A DNA stretch of 34,074 nt from the IMG/VR virus record IMGVR_UViG_3300029893_000043, positions 1-34,074 of that record. One strand, given 5' to 3'. Each line of letters begins with the position of its first letter. Positions within the stretch are counted from its first letter, which is position 1. The notes beneath the pieces are model-generated. The model did not search any database. It was not told the origin of the DNA and was given only the letters and a program-made list of their open reading frames with translations. A program made the position numbers and the translations under genes. This DNA comes from a virus. Shown here one piece after another: positions 15,211-22,187 of the stretch.

Positions 15211-16254
15211 TTAGCCGGCGCCGGTCGAGCCGTAGGACAGCTGCCAGAAGCCATACACGCCGGTAGCGCGGGCCTCAGCGCCGAACTTGAACTCGCCGCG
15301 GTTGAACACGTCGTCGTTCTCGGCCGTGGTCTGCTGGACGAACACCGGGCGCTGCCGCATCTGCACGATGAAGGGCTTGATGCTTTGCTTGTTGGTGACG
15401 TGCAGGAACCAGGCGGTGGAGCTGGTCAGGCCGGGATTCACCAGCACTTTTGCCGTGCCGCGATAGGGGTTCGGCGAGTTGTCCTGGAGCTTGTCGGCCT
15501 CGCAGATGATCTTGGCGACAGCTTCCAGGGCGGGCGGCACCTCCAGCACATCCGGGATCAGGCGCAGCGGCATGCCCTCGGAGTCGGTGAAGCCCATGAT
15601 CGCGGTGCGGGCGGCGCCGTAGCTCGCCTGCACGGCGGCCAGGTTGGTCGCGGCCAGGGCGGCAGTGCCCTTGTTGCTGACGCTGGTGGTCACGCCGTCG
15701 CTGTTCTTGAGCGGATGGTCGGTGTCGTAGAAGTACTGGCCGTCCATGCCCTCGTTGGTGAAGGCGCCGTTCTTCAAGTCATCGACGATGATGTCGTGCA
15801 GCTCGCCGGCCGACTCGCCGGCAGACATCGCCTGGGTGTTGTAGATGCCAAGCTTGTCGTCGGCAATGTCGTTGCGCTTGACTGCGATGGTGGTTTCCCA
15901 GTCCTCGTTCTTCTTGTAGAACTTGCCGGCTTCCAGCGCCTTGACGAACTTGTCGCCCACCCACTTGCGCATCTTCGGGAAGCGCGAGAGCCAGGCGTAA
16001 TCCTCGCCAGCGCCGGTGGAGGGAACCTCCATCGCGGTGAGCTGCCAGTTGCCGGTGACCGCTTTTAGGGCGTTGTTGAAGATCGTCTTGAGGCCTACGA
16101 AGACGCTATTGATGGCGTCGCGGTTGACCATCATGCCGAGGCACATGACGCCGAGCCCGGTTTCGTCGGGCAGCGGAGCGGCGAAGGCCGGCGCGGCCAC
16201 CATTGCCGCCACAACCCCAAGGGCGGCGACAGCGAGGGCAATGAGTTTTTTCAT
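15211..16254 (-). CDS. Major head protein, Mu gpT family, with apparent signal peptide
   Basis: This 347-aa major capsid protein matches the gpT family from residue 42 on (MVNRDAINSVFVGLKTIF, then KFYKKNEDWETTIAVKRNDI and YDTDHPL). Upstream, residues 1-26 form a textbook signal peptide: MKK, a hydrophobic LIALAVAALGVVAAMVAA core and an APAFA cleavage-like site. The ATG at 16254 has a good AGGAG site, while the internal Met41/Met42 has none. A cytoplasmic capsid should not be exported, so this extension is unexpected. It could be removed in maturation, act as a membrane anchor during assembly, or be a family-specific N-arm. Confidence 0.92.
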   Translation of the reverse strand: MKKLIALAVAALGVVAAMVAAPAFAAPLPDETGLGVMCLGMMVNRDAINSVFVGLKTIFNNALKAVTGNWQLTAMEVPSTGAGEDYAWLSRFPKMRKWVGDKFVKALEAGKFYKKNEDWETTIAVKRNDIADDKLGIYNTQAMSAGESAGELHDIIVDDLKNGAFTNEGMDGQYFYDTDHPLKNSDGVTTSVSNKGTAALAATNLAAVQASYGAARTAIMGFTDSEGMPLRLIPDVLEVPPALEAVAKIICEADKLQDNSPNPYRGTAKVLVNPGLTSSTAWFLHVTNKQSIKPFIVQMRQRPVFVQQTTAENDDVFNRGEFKFGAEARATGVYGFWQLSYGSTGAG

Positions 16255-16295
16255 GGTGTCGTTTCTCCTGTTATTGAAGGGATGCCGGACGCCGA

Positions 16296-17150
16296 TCAGG
16301 CGCTCGGGGTGATGACGACTTGCACCTCGGCGGTAACCGCCGCGTCGTTGGTGCCGCCGACCGTCACGCTGATGACGTCGCCCACGGCCACCGTCTTGGC
16401 GGCGCTGGGCGTGGCGCTATCCACGTCGCCAGCGGCGGAGCCGGCCTGGGTGATGGTGACCACACCGTCGGTGATGGCGGCCGCGCCGATCTTGCCGGTC
16501 AGGGTCGCGTTGCCCGTGGTCAGGGCGCCGTTGGTGACCGTGCGGATCGCGGCGATGTCGCCGGCCACCGGCGAGACGATGCGCAGCACCGAGGCATTGG
16601 CGCCCACCAGGGAGACGGGGCCCATCGGCAGACAGACCTTGTCGGCGCCGCCACCGAGATTGGCGCGCGCCGTGGCCTTGGTGCCGAGGTCGGACAGGTT
16701 GTTGGCCGCCAGCAGGCCGCCCGAGGGCGAGACGTAGGACTCGAAGCCCATGCGCACCCAGACGCCAGCGCCATCCACGTCGGCGATGATGCCGGCGACG
16801 CTGCGCGTGTTCGTGCCGCTGGTCTTGGCCACGGTCTCGTCATCGACGATGTAGCAGACGTCGCCGATCTGCGCGGCCGTGATGGCGTCGCCGGCGGCCG
16901 AATTGCCAAAGCGGAAGGTGCCGCGCTTGGCGGTGGCATTCACGGCGTTCGCCAGGCCGGTGCTGTTGTCGACGGTCTCCTCGAAGCGGCCGACGCAGAT
17001 CAGGCCGGTGGCGGTAACGCCGGGCTTGATGTTGCCGGACGCATCGAGGACGGCGATGCCGCCCGCGTGGCACTTCACGCCGGCGGCAACGCCGGCGCTG
17101 ATGAGGTCGCCGGTACGTTCGGCGGTGTTGCGGTCTTCGGTCAGAGCCAT
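16296..17150 (-). CDS. Capsid decoration/cement-like protein
   Basis: This 284-aa protein lies between the protease/scaffold and the capsid gene, where decoration proteins usually sit. The first ~135 residues (RNTAERTGDLISAGVAAGVK, then GDVCYIVDDETVAKT and GVWVRMGF) look like the compact beta domain of capsid cement proteins. A linker (NNLSDLGTKATARANLG) follows, a motif shared with many tail-fibre and decoration proteins. The C-terminal half is a Val/Ala/Gly/Thr-rich beta domain that may project from the capsid. An AGGAG site precedes the ATG. Confidence 0.75.
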   Translation of the reverse strand: MALTEDRNTAERTGDLISAGVAAGVKCHAGGIAVLDASGNIKPGVTATGLICVGRFEETVDNSTGLANAVNATAKRGTFRFGNSAAGDAITAAQIGDVCYIVDDETVAKTSGTNTRSVAGIIADVDGAGVWVRMGFESYVSPSGGLLAANNLSDLGTKATARANLGGGADKVCLPMGPVSLVGANASVLRIVSPVAGDIAAIRTVTNGALTTGNATLTGKIGAAAITDGVVTITQAGSAAGDVDSATPSAAKTVAVGDVISVTVGGTNDAAVTAEVQVVITPSA

Positions 17151-17181
17151 GTCGCTCTCCTATCTCGGGTTGTCGGGTTGA

Positions 17182-17688
17182 TCAGGCCGCGGCCAGGTTG
17201 GCGGCGTAATCCTTGGGGTCGATGCCCATCAGGGCGCAGACCTTGGTCTGATCGGCGGTCAGCGCGGCCACGCCGACTTCGCCATCCGGCTTCTTGCCGC
17301 CGGTTTGCGTGCCGCCAGGCGAAACAACGACGGGCGCGGCGGCGATGAAGGCATTGAGCGCCGCCAGATTGGTCTTGCCCAGGTCGCGCGCCCACGCCTC
17401 GGTGGCGGGGGTGAGCTTGCCGGCGGCGAGGGCCTCGGTAACGACCGCATCGACGGCGGCAGCCTGACTCTCGGCCTTCAGCGCGACCAGCTCGGCGCGC
17501 GCGGTCGCCAGCTCGCCCTGGACGGCGGACAGGGTGGCGACGGCGACGTATTGCGCCGGATCGGGGGCCTGCGCCTTGAGGGCGGCCAGCGCGGTGTCGT
17601 GGGTGGCCCGTAGCGCATTCAGCGCGGCGAGCGCCTCGGCTTCGGTGGCCGTCTCGGGCAGACCGAGCGCGGCGAGCAGGGTTTTCAT
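17182..17688 (-). CDS. Internal-start scaffold protein (Mu gpZ-like)
   Basis: An in-frame ATG inside the protease gene is preceded by a much stronger ribosome site (AGGAGG, spaced 8 bases) than the gene's own start. The 168-aa product is Ala/Glu/Leu-rich and helical (ATEAEALAALNALRAT, ATARAELVALKAESQA), as scaffolds are. In Mu, gene Z is the in-frame 3' part of gene I and supplies the scaffold, which the protease later degrades. The same nested arrangement is inferred here. Confidence 0.8.
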   Translation of the reverse strand: MKTLLAALGLPETATEAEALAALNALRATHDTALAALKAQAPDPAQYVAVATLSAVQGELATARAELVALKAESQAAAVDAVVTEALAAGKLTPATEAWARDLGKTNLAALNAFIAAAPVVVSPGGTQTGGKKPDGEVGVAALTADQTKVCALMGIDPKDYAANLAAA

Positions 17689-18234
17689 GGGCGGTTCCTC
17701 CTGAGGAAAAAGCGCGGAAAGAGCCGCCGCGCCGGCTAAATCGGTGAGGCCGTCGAGGCCCGGGTCGTTGGTGAGCGCGGCATGGGCGATGCCGAGCACC
17801 GCGCCGGTGCGCTTGTCGTAGGGAAAGACGGGGCTGATGTAGCGGTATTCGCCGGCGGCGATCATCGCGGCGGCTTGTGCCGTCCATTCGACGTTGACGG
17901 CATACAGGCCATCGGCGCGGGCTTCGAGCCCGCCGAACCAGCCGGCGGCGGGGGCGGGCTTGCCGTTCTCGGCGGCGCGGAGCGTTTGATGCTCGTAGTC
18001 GACGACGCGGCGCGAAACGCGGGTGGCCGATTGCGCCGCCAGGCGCGCGGCACCGGCGGCGTCGAGCAGCCAGCCGGCGGGCACGTCGGCCGGGCGACCG
18101 GAGCCATCGGCCGACTTGAAGCGGCCGAGCGGCAGGAGGCGGAATTCGGTGGGGGCGGCGTTACCAGCGGCACCCGCCGTCAGATCGACGGCGAGGGCGG
18201 CAATGGCAACGTGGGAGCGGTTCGCATTCGGCAT
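17182..18234 (-). CDS. Phage head maturation protease (Mu gpI-like) with C-terminal scaffold
   Basis: This 350-aa protein starts at the ATG at 18234, which lies after a terminator hairpin, so further upstream in-frame sequence is not counted. Residues ~25-175 are the protease domain of Mu I-type enzymes (FRLLPLGRFKSADGSG, then RVVDYEHQTL and YISPVFPYDKRTG). The His of DYEHQTL is a candidate catalytic residue in this family. Residues ~183-350 form the helical scaffold part that is also made alone. The protease cleaves scaffold and head proteins in the prohead. Confidence 0.88.
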   Translation of the reverse strand: MPNANRSHVAIAALAVDLTAGAAGNAAPTEFRLLPLGRFKSADGSGRPADVPAGWLLDAAGAARLAAQSATRVSRRVVDYEHQTLRAAENGKPAPAAGWFGGLEARADGLYAVNVEWTAQAAAMIAAGEYRYISPVFPYDKRTGAVLGIAHAALTNDPGLDGLTDLAGAAALSALFPQEEPPMKTLLAALGLPETATEAEALAALNALRATHDTALAALKAQAPDPAQYVAVATLSAVQGELATARAELVALKAESQAAAVDAVVTEALAAGKLTPATEAWARDLGKTNLAALNAFIAAAPVVVSPGGTQTGGKKPDGEVGVAALTADQTKVCALMGIDPKDYAANLAAA

Positions 18235-18259
18235 GCCGCCACTTTGCCGATCACGCGCG

Positions 18260-18287
18260 AAAAAAAACCGCTGGCGCGCGCCAGCGG
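18260..18287 (-). terminator. Intrinsic terminator with perfect 20-bp palindrome
   Basis: A 20-bp perfect palindrome at 18268-18287 is followed on the minus strand by eight T residues (plus-strand A-run 18260-18267). It lies between the G-gene side and the protease start codon at 18234. An identical palindrome forms the terminator at 27175-27194. If active it would reduce transcription into the head genes unless antitermination or a promoter in the short gap applies. Confidence 0.8.
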
Positions 18288-18309
18288 TTTCGCGAATCAA
18301 TGGGTGCCG

Positions 18310-18417
18310 CTACTGACCATTATCAACACCCTTATTATCCTGCCACGAATCGAACCACCAAGCAGTCCTGAATACCGCAATGGCCGCAGCAGCAACATAC
18401 ATCGCCGCGATTTTCAT
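18310..18417 (-). CDS. Possible 35-aa small membrane protein
   Basis: The frame from the ATG at 18417 encodes a hydrophobic N-terminal helix (IAAMYVAAAAIAVF) followed by aromatic and polar residues (TAWWFDSWQDNKGV), just before the terminator. The ribosome site is poor, which lowers confidence. The frame is open upstream to 18558, but the upstream part is not protein-like. It might be a small membrane peptide. Confidence 0.35.
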   Translation of the reverse strand: MKIAAMYVAAAAIAVFRTAWWFDSWQDNKGVDNGQ

Positions 18418-18554
18418 CGCAAACCAACAGACAAGCCAAGCATGCCCCGGCGTTACTGCCGCGTTACCGGCCCCGCTGTGCGATTTTTTTCTGCCTCGGG
18501 TGGCCCTGAGTAACCCCAGGCCACCCAAAACGCGCCACGGGCCGTTTTCGCGTA
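18418..18554. other. Gap between gpG gene and small ORF, with hairpin
   Basis: Nothing protein-like is supported here. A strong imperfect hairpin pairs 18498-18505 with 18519-18526 (gggtggcc with its complement, extendable with one bulge). It lies next to a run of seven T on the plus strand (18484-18490), which on the minus strand follows the hairpin as A, so it is not an intrinsic terminator for the phage transcript. Confidence 0.5.
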
Positions 18555-19145
18555 TCACCCCATAGCCCCCAGCAGGTGCCGCTGAATCACCCCCAGCACC
18601 TCGTCTTCCAGCCCGGCTTGCAGCCGGCCGTCGGGGAAGGCGGGCAGGTAGGGGCGGGCCGGGATACCAATACTATGGGCGCCCTGCTCGAACCAGCGCG
18701 TGAGCACGCGCTTGTGGCTGTCCTTGGCGAAGACCAACCCCTTGCCGCCAAGCGCCTCCGAGCGCAGCAGGTTGCCCTTGGCGTCGGTGCGGTGCGCTAC
18801 CCGCCGGCTTTGCGCCGCCTTCTCTATCGTGCCGCCGAGCTGATGGATGGCGGCGTATATGGCGTTGCTGCCGACACCGGCCTCGGCGGTCGAGGCGAAC
18901 GGCGTGACCGAGGCCGCGAGGCGGCCGGTGTCCTGGAGCATCTTGCCGCCCTGGCGCTTCTTGTCTTTCAGCGCCGGCCACTTGCCGAGCGGGCCGGATT
19001 CGGCGGCGAAGTTGTCTTCGGTCTGCCGCTCCAGCAACTGCGCGATTGCGCGCATGGCGGGCGTCAGGTCGCCGGCGGACTGCGCCAGCCGGTTGAGGGC
19101 GGCGATCACCGGCCCGTCGCTGACTTCGATCTTGAAGGCGGTCAT
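18555..19145 (-). CDS. Phage virion morphogenesis protein (Mu gpG-like)
   Basis: This 196-aa protein matches the phage virion morphogenesis (gpG/tail completion) family. It has N-terminal helices (VIAALNRLAQSAGDLTPAM), the DNFAAESGPLGKWPAL motif with conserved Trp, the MLQDTGRLAASVTPF segment, then IYAAIHQLGG and PARPYLPAF. In Mu, gpG is involved in head assembly and tail joining. It is separated from the F-like gene by 114 bases containing an unusual inverted repeat. Confidence 0.9.
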   Translation of the reverse strand: MTAFKIEVSDGPVIAALNRLAQSAGDLTPAMRAIAQLLERQTEDNFAAESGPLGKWPALKDKKRQGGKMLQDTGRLAASVTPFASTAEAGVGSNAIYAAIHQLGGTIEKAAQSRRVAHRTDAKGNLLRSEALGGKGLVFAKDSHKRVLTRWFEQGAHSIGIPARPYLPAFPDGRLQAGLEDEVLGVIQRHLLGAMG

Positions 19146-19167
19146 GGCTATGGCCTACAATGACAGC

Positions 19168-19265
19168 AAGTAGTCGGGATCGAAACCGGTGGGCACAGGA
19201 GCCAATGACCGGCGTTAGAGTGGGCCGAGCGCACCTGGGAGGCGGAGTCCGAGAACCGACTACTT
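19168..19265. other. 98-bp element bounded by a 10-bp inverted repeat
   Basis: A perfect 10-bp inverted repeat (aagtagtcgg at 19168-19177, its complement at 19256-19265) encloses 78 bases and includes the F-gene stop codon. Inside, ccggt (19186-19190) can pair with accgg (19211-19215). On the minus strand the 3' end resembles a tRNA T-loop and acceptor end (TTCGATCC then GACTACTT), but no cloverleaf can be completed. It may be a structured RNA, a degraded tRNA-like segment or an mRNA processing element. Confidence 0.4.
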
Positions 19266-20594
19266 CCCATACATCAACTCCCCGACGCGATGACTGTTCA
19301 TGGCCTTCGCTTCGGCCTGCATCACGTTCCACAGAAAGCCGCCGTCGCGGTTGCGGCGCACAACGCACATCAGGTCGCGCTCGCCCTGGAACAGCCCGAT
19401 GTAGCGCGGACGCGCCTTGCCGTCCGCGTACTGCGTCAGATAGACCTCGAACGGATCGAGCAGCGTCGGCAGGATGAAGCGGGCGTAGCGCTCCCGGCCA
19501 TCGGCTTCCTTTTCCACCAGGTGCGGCAGCAAATCGCGCCAGATCACCAGCTTCTCGACCGGCGTCTGGATGACGCGCTGCGTTGATTCAGCCGTCAGCC
19601 CAAGCTCGGCGGCCAGCACCTCGGCGGCGAATTCACGCGTGGCGGCGCGCTCGACCATGCCAGGCGAGGCCAGGCGCAGGCTGGCCGGCACGGCGCGCAG
19701 ATCGGGGCGACCGAAATCCTTCCAGGTGCGCTGCCCGTCGGCCATGCGCAGGCAGTTGCCCAGCAGCGGCCGGGCGGCCAGCGCGGCCACGCCACCCTCG
19801 CCCCAGGCGCAATCCGGCAGCGTGGCGGCCTTGTCCCACAAGGCCATCTCGCCCGGATTCCCCTCCCAGCCGATGTCCGGGCTGATGTATTTGCCCGGCG
19901 CGTACTGGAAGCGCGTGCGCGGCAGCGCCTGGCCGGGGCGGAACGGGTCGGGCAGCTCGATCTGCTCAAGATTCTTTCCCGAGATCGAGGTGGCGATGCC
20001 GCGCATTTTGATTTCGGCATCGGTGAGGGCGCGCACGCGGCAGCGGCAGTTGTAGCCATTGGGCGGGTAGAGCTTCTGCCAGATCGGATCGTCGTAGCGA
20101 AATACCCGGCCATTCAGCGAGGCATGCTGCGGCCGGGTGCGGCCGTCCATGATGGCGACGTACATCCACCAGGGCCGGTCGGCGGCGTTCTCCAGGTGGG
20201 CCTGGTAGCGCCCGGCCATGTAGGCCGTTTGCAGATTGGCGCGGAAGATCGTCTCCAGTCGACGCGGGGTGAGGCCCTTGCCGGCCATCTCTCCGGTTTC
20301 CATGTCGGTCTGCGCCAGCTTGCCCCACCAGCCCTTGGCCTGCATGCGCGGGATCAGATCACGCTTGAAGTCGGCATAGGTGCGGCCTTCGTTCAGGGCG
20401 CGCTGCAGCTCGGCGCGAATGTCTTGCAGCACATCCAGCTTGGTCACCCCGGCCACGGTGAAGGCGCGCGCATGGGCGGCGGCCGCCATGTCGCGCCAGC
20501 CCCAGGTGATGGCGTAGCCCTTCGACTCGAAATACTTGACCGCCTGCGCTGGCGGCAGGCCGAAGGCCAGCGCCAGATTAAGGCCGGCCGGCAT
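19260..20594 (-). CDS. Mu gpF-like head morphogenesis protein with PBECR2-like C-terminal domain
   Basis: This 444-aa protein overlaps the portal gene by 17 bases. Residues ~60-210 are the SPP1 gp7/Mu F-type minor head domain (TPRRLETIFRANLQTAYMAG, DGRTRPQHASLNG), with the diagnostic GYNCRCRVRAL. The C-terminal ~130 residues (REFAAEVLAAELGL, RYARFILPTLLDPFEVYL, ARPRYIGLFQGERDL) resemble the phage Barnase-EndoU-ColicinE5/RelE-like nuclease fold (PBECR2) found fused to such proteins. F-like proteins are minor head proteins bound to the portal and may be ejected with DNA. Nuclease activity is inferred from family only. Confidence 0.88.
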   Translation of the reverse strand: MPAGLNLALAFGLPPAQAVKYFESKGYAITWGWRDMAAAAHARAFTVAGVTKLDVLQDIRAELQRALNEGRTYADFKRDLIPRMQAKGWWGKLAQTDMETGEMAGKGLTPRRLETIFRANLQTAYMAGRYQAHLENAADRPWWMYVAIMDGRTRPQHASLNGRVFRYDDPIWQKLYPPNGYNCRCRVRALTDAEIKMRGIATSISGKNLEQIELPDPFRPGQALPRTRFQYAPGKYISPDIGWEGNPGEMALWDKAATLPDCAWGEGGVAALAARPLLGNCLRMADGQRTWKDFGRPDLRAVPASLRLASPGMVERAATREFAAEVLAAELGLTAESTQRVIQTPVEKLVIWRDLLPHLVEKEADGRERYARFILPTLLDPFEVYLTQYADGKARPRYIGLFQGERDLMCVVRRNRDGGFLWNVMQAEAKAMNSHRVGELMYGK

Positions 20595-22185
20595 TCGCCC
20601 GCCCCCACGTCTCGGCGGCGAACAGCGCTCGGGCGAGCAGATCCTCCAGGCGCGCCGAATCCATCTCCGGGTAACGCTCGGCCAGGGCCGCCAGCGCCTG
20701 ATCGAAGCTATCGACCTCGTCGAGCAACTTGAGGATCGGCGCGAGCAGCGCTTCGCTCATGGCCTGCATGTTCTCGGCGGGGATGGCGTCGATGGCAGCA
20801 TCGAGGGCAACCTGATCCTGAAAAGTCGGCGCCGGCGGGACGGCAGAGAGCGCGGCCAGCGCGGCCGGCTTTGGCGAACCCGAAGTTTCGGCCGGGTTCG
20901 CCAATGGGTTCGCCAATGGTTCGCCGCCCAGCGTCGGCTCATCGCCTTCGGGCTGCGGAATGCGTCCCTTCTCATGCACCCACGCCACCGGGATCGTGCG
21001 CATGCCGGCCGTCACCAGCTTGCCGACGCTGTCGGCCAGCGCGGCGAGATCCTCCGCCGCGCCGGTGTCGAACACCAGGCGCGGGCAGCGGCGCGGGCCG
21101 TCGCTGCCGCGATTGAGTGCCAGCAGCGGATAGATCAGGTCGAGCGTGAGGGTGCCGGCGATCTGGCGCGCGTCGGCGTTGCGGATGTCGTCGCGCACCT
21201 CGCCGTGCAGCTGGGCGTTACCCGAGCCGAGCCCGGACGCCTTGGCCTCGGCGCTCATGGTCTGGCCGAGGATGGCCTTGCTCTCGGCGCCGTCTGCCCA
21301 GCCCATCATCGCCAGGTGCGGCGTGCCGCCGTCGCCACCACTACCGCCGCCGGTGACCTTCTGGATCTCCAACTGCATGTCCGCCGGCATGATGGCGCGG
21401 GCGTCGTGGCCCAGCGCCGTCACGGCGCGCATCAGGCTGGCCTTTTCCTCGGCGCTGGCCCCCTGGTAATACTTGCCGACGACCATCGGCAGGCCGTAGG
21501 TTTCGAGGAACTCGGCGAAGTCGCCCAGGGCGTAGGCCTTGTAGAGGAAGGGCCAGACCAGCGTGCGATGCAGGCCCATGCGGCCCAAATAGCCGGTCTT
21601 CGGCTTGCCGTGCGTGTGCAGCAGCCAGCCGAAGGGCTGCAAGGGCGCGCCATCGGCGCCGGCATCGAGCAGGCGCAGCTCGCGGCGATTCTGCGAGAGG
21701 CGGAACCATTCCTGCGGGCGCGGCCAGAAGGCGGGCAGCCATTCGCGGCCGTCCTGCCGCCACTCCAGCTCGACGGGCGCGAAGCCGTGGCCGACGCCTT
21801 CCATCAGGGCGAGGATCAGATCCTCGATGGGGTCGATGGCATCGGTCAGGACTTCTTTCACCCACTCGGCGTCGGCCTTTTCCTTCGCGGTGGCGTTGCG
21901 CGGCGGCACGATGTCCCAGTCCAGCCCCATCACGGCCAGCTTGCGCTTGCCCATCTCGGCGTAGAGGTGCGCGTCGCGCTCCTCCATGTCGGCGAACAGA
22001 CGGTGCTGCGCCGTCAGGTCGCCGTCGTCGGCCTGCCGCAGGATCGCGGCGAGCCGCGACGGCGTCAGTCCGCCGAGCATCGGCGTCAGGTATTGGTTTT
22101 CCAGCGTGGCGATGCGGCTGGTCTGCGGTTCCCTGAGCGCGCCGGTGTCGATGGGGTTGCCGTGTTGGTCAAGTATTTTGGGCAT
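20578..22185 (-). CDS. Portal protein, DUF935 (Mu gp29-like)
   Basis: This 535-aa portal protein starts at the ATG two bases after the terminase stop codon. DUF935 features are clear: LTPSRLAAILRQADDGDL, MEERDAHLYAEMGKRKLAV, WDIVPP, GHGFAPVELEW and LVWPFLYKAYALGDFAEFLE. The portal is the dodecameric channel for DNA entry and tail joining. Around residues 420-435 is a short Leu-Ala-Asn-Pro repeat, encoded beside a 9-bp inverted repeat (20873-20881 and 20894-20902), that looks like a small inserted linker. The C-terminal region is helical and Ala-rich. Confidence 0.93.
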   Translation of the reverse strand: MPKILDQHGNPIDTGALREPQTSRIATLENQYLTPMLGGLTPSRLAAILRQADDGDLTAQHRLFADMEERDAHLYAEMGKRKLAVMGLDWDIVPPRNATAKEKADAEWVKEVLTDAIDPIEDLILALMEGVGHGFAPVELEWRQDGREWLPAFWPRPQEWFRLSQNRRELRLLDAGADGAPLQPFGWLLHTHGKPKTGYLGRMGLHRTLVWPFLYKAYALGDFAEFLETYGLPMVVGKYYQGASAEEKASLMRAVTALGHDARAIMPADMQLEIQKVTGGGSGGDGGTPHLAMMGWADGAESKAILGQTMSAEAKASGLGSGNAQLHGEVRDDIRNADARQIAGTLTLDLIYPLLALNRGSDGPRRCPRLVFDTGAAEDLAALADSVGKLVTAGMRTIPVAWVHEKGRIPQPEGDEPTLGGEPLANPLANPAETSGSPKPAALAALSAVPPAPTFQDQVALDAAIDAIPAENMQAMSEALLAPILKLLDEVDSFDQALAALAERYPEMDSARLEDLLARALFAAETWGRANAGRP

Positions 22186-22187
22186 GA

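Noticed and set aside
18498-18526. Intrinsic terminator
   Set aside because: The hairpin is strong, but it is followed by A and not T on the transcribed minus strand, and no T-run follows on the plus strand.
19168-19265. Functional tRNA gene
   Set aside because: The T-loop and acceptor-like end are suggestive, but D-arm, anticodon arm and a proper T-stem cannot be formed.
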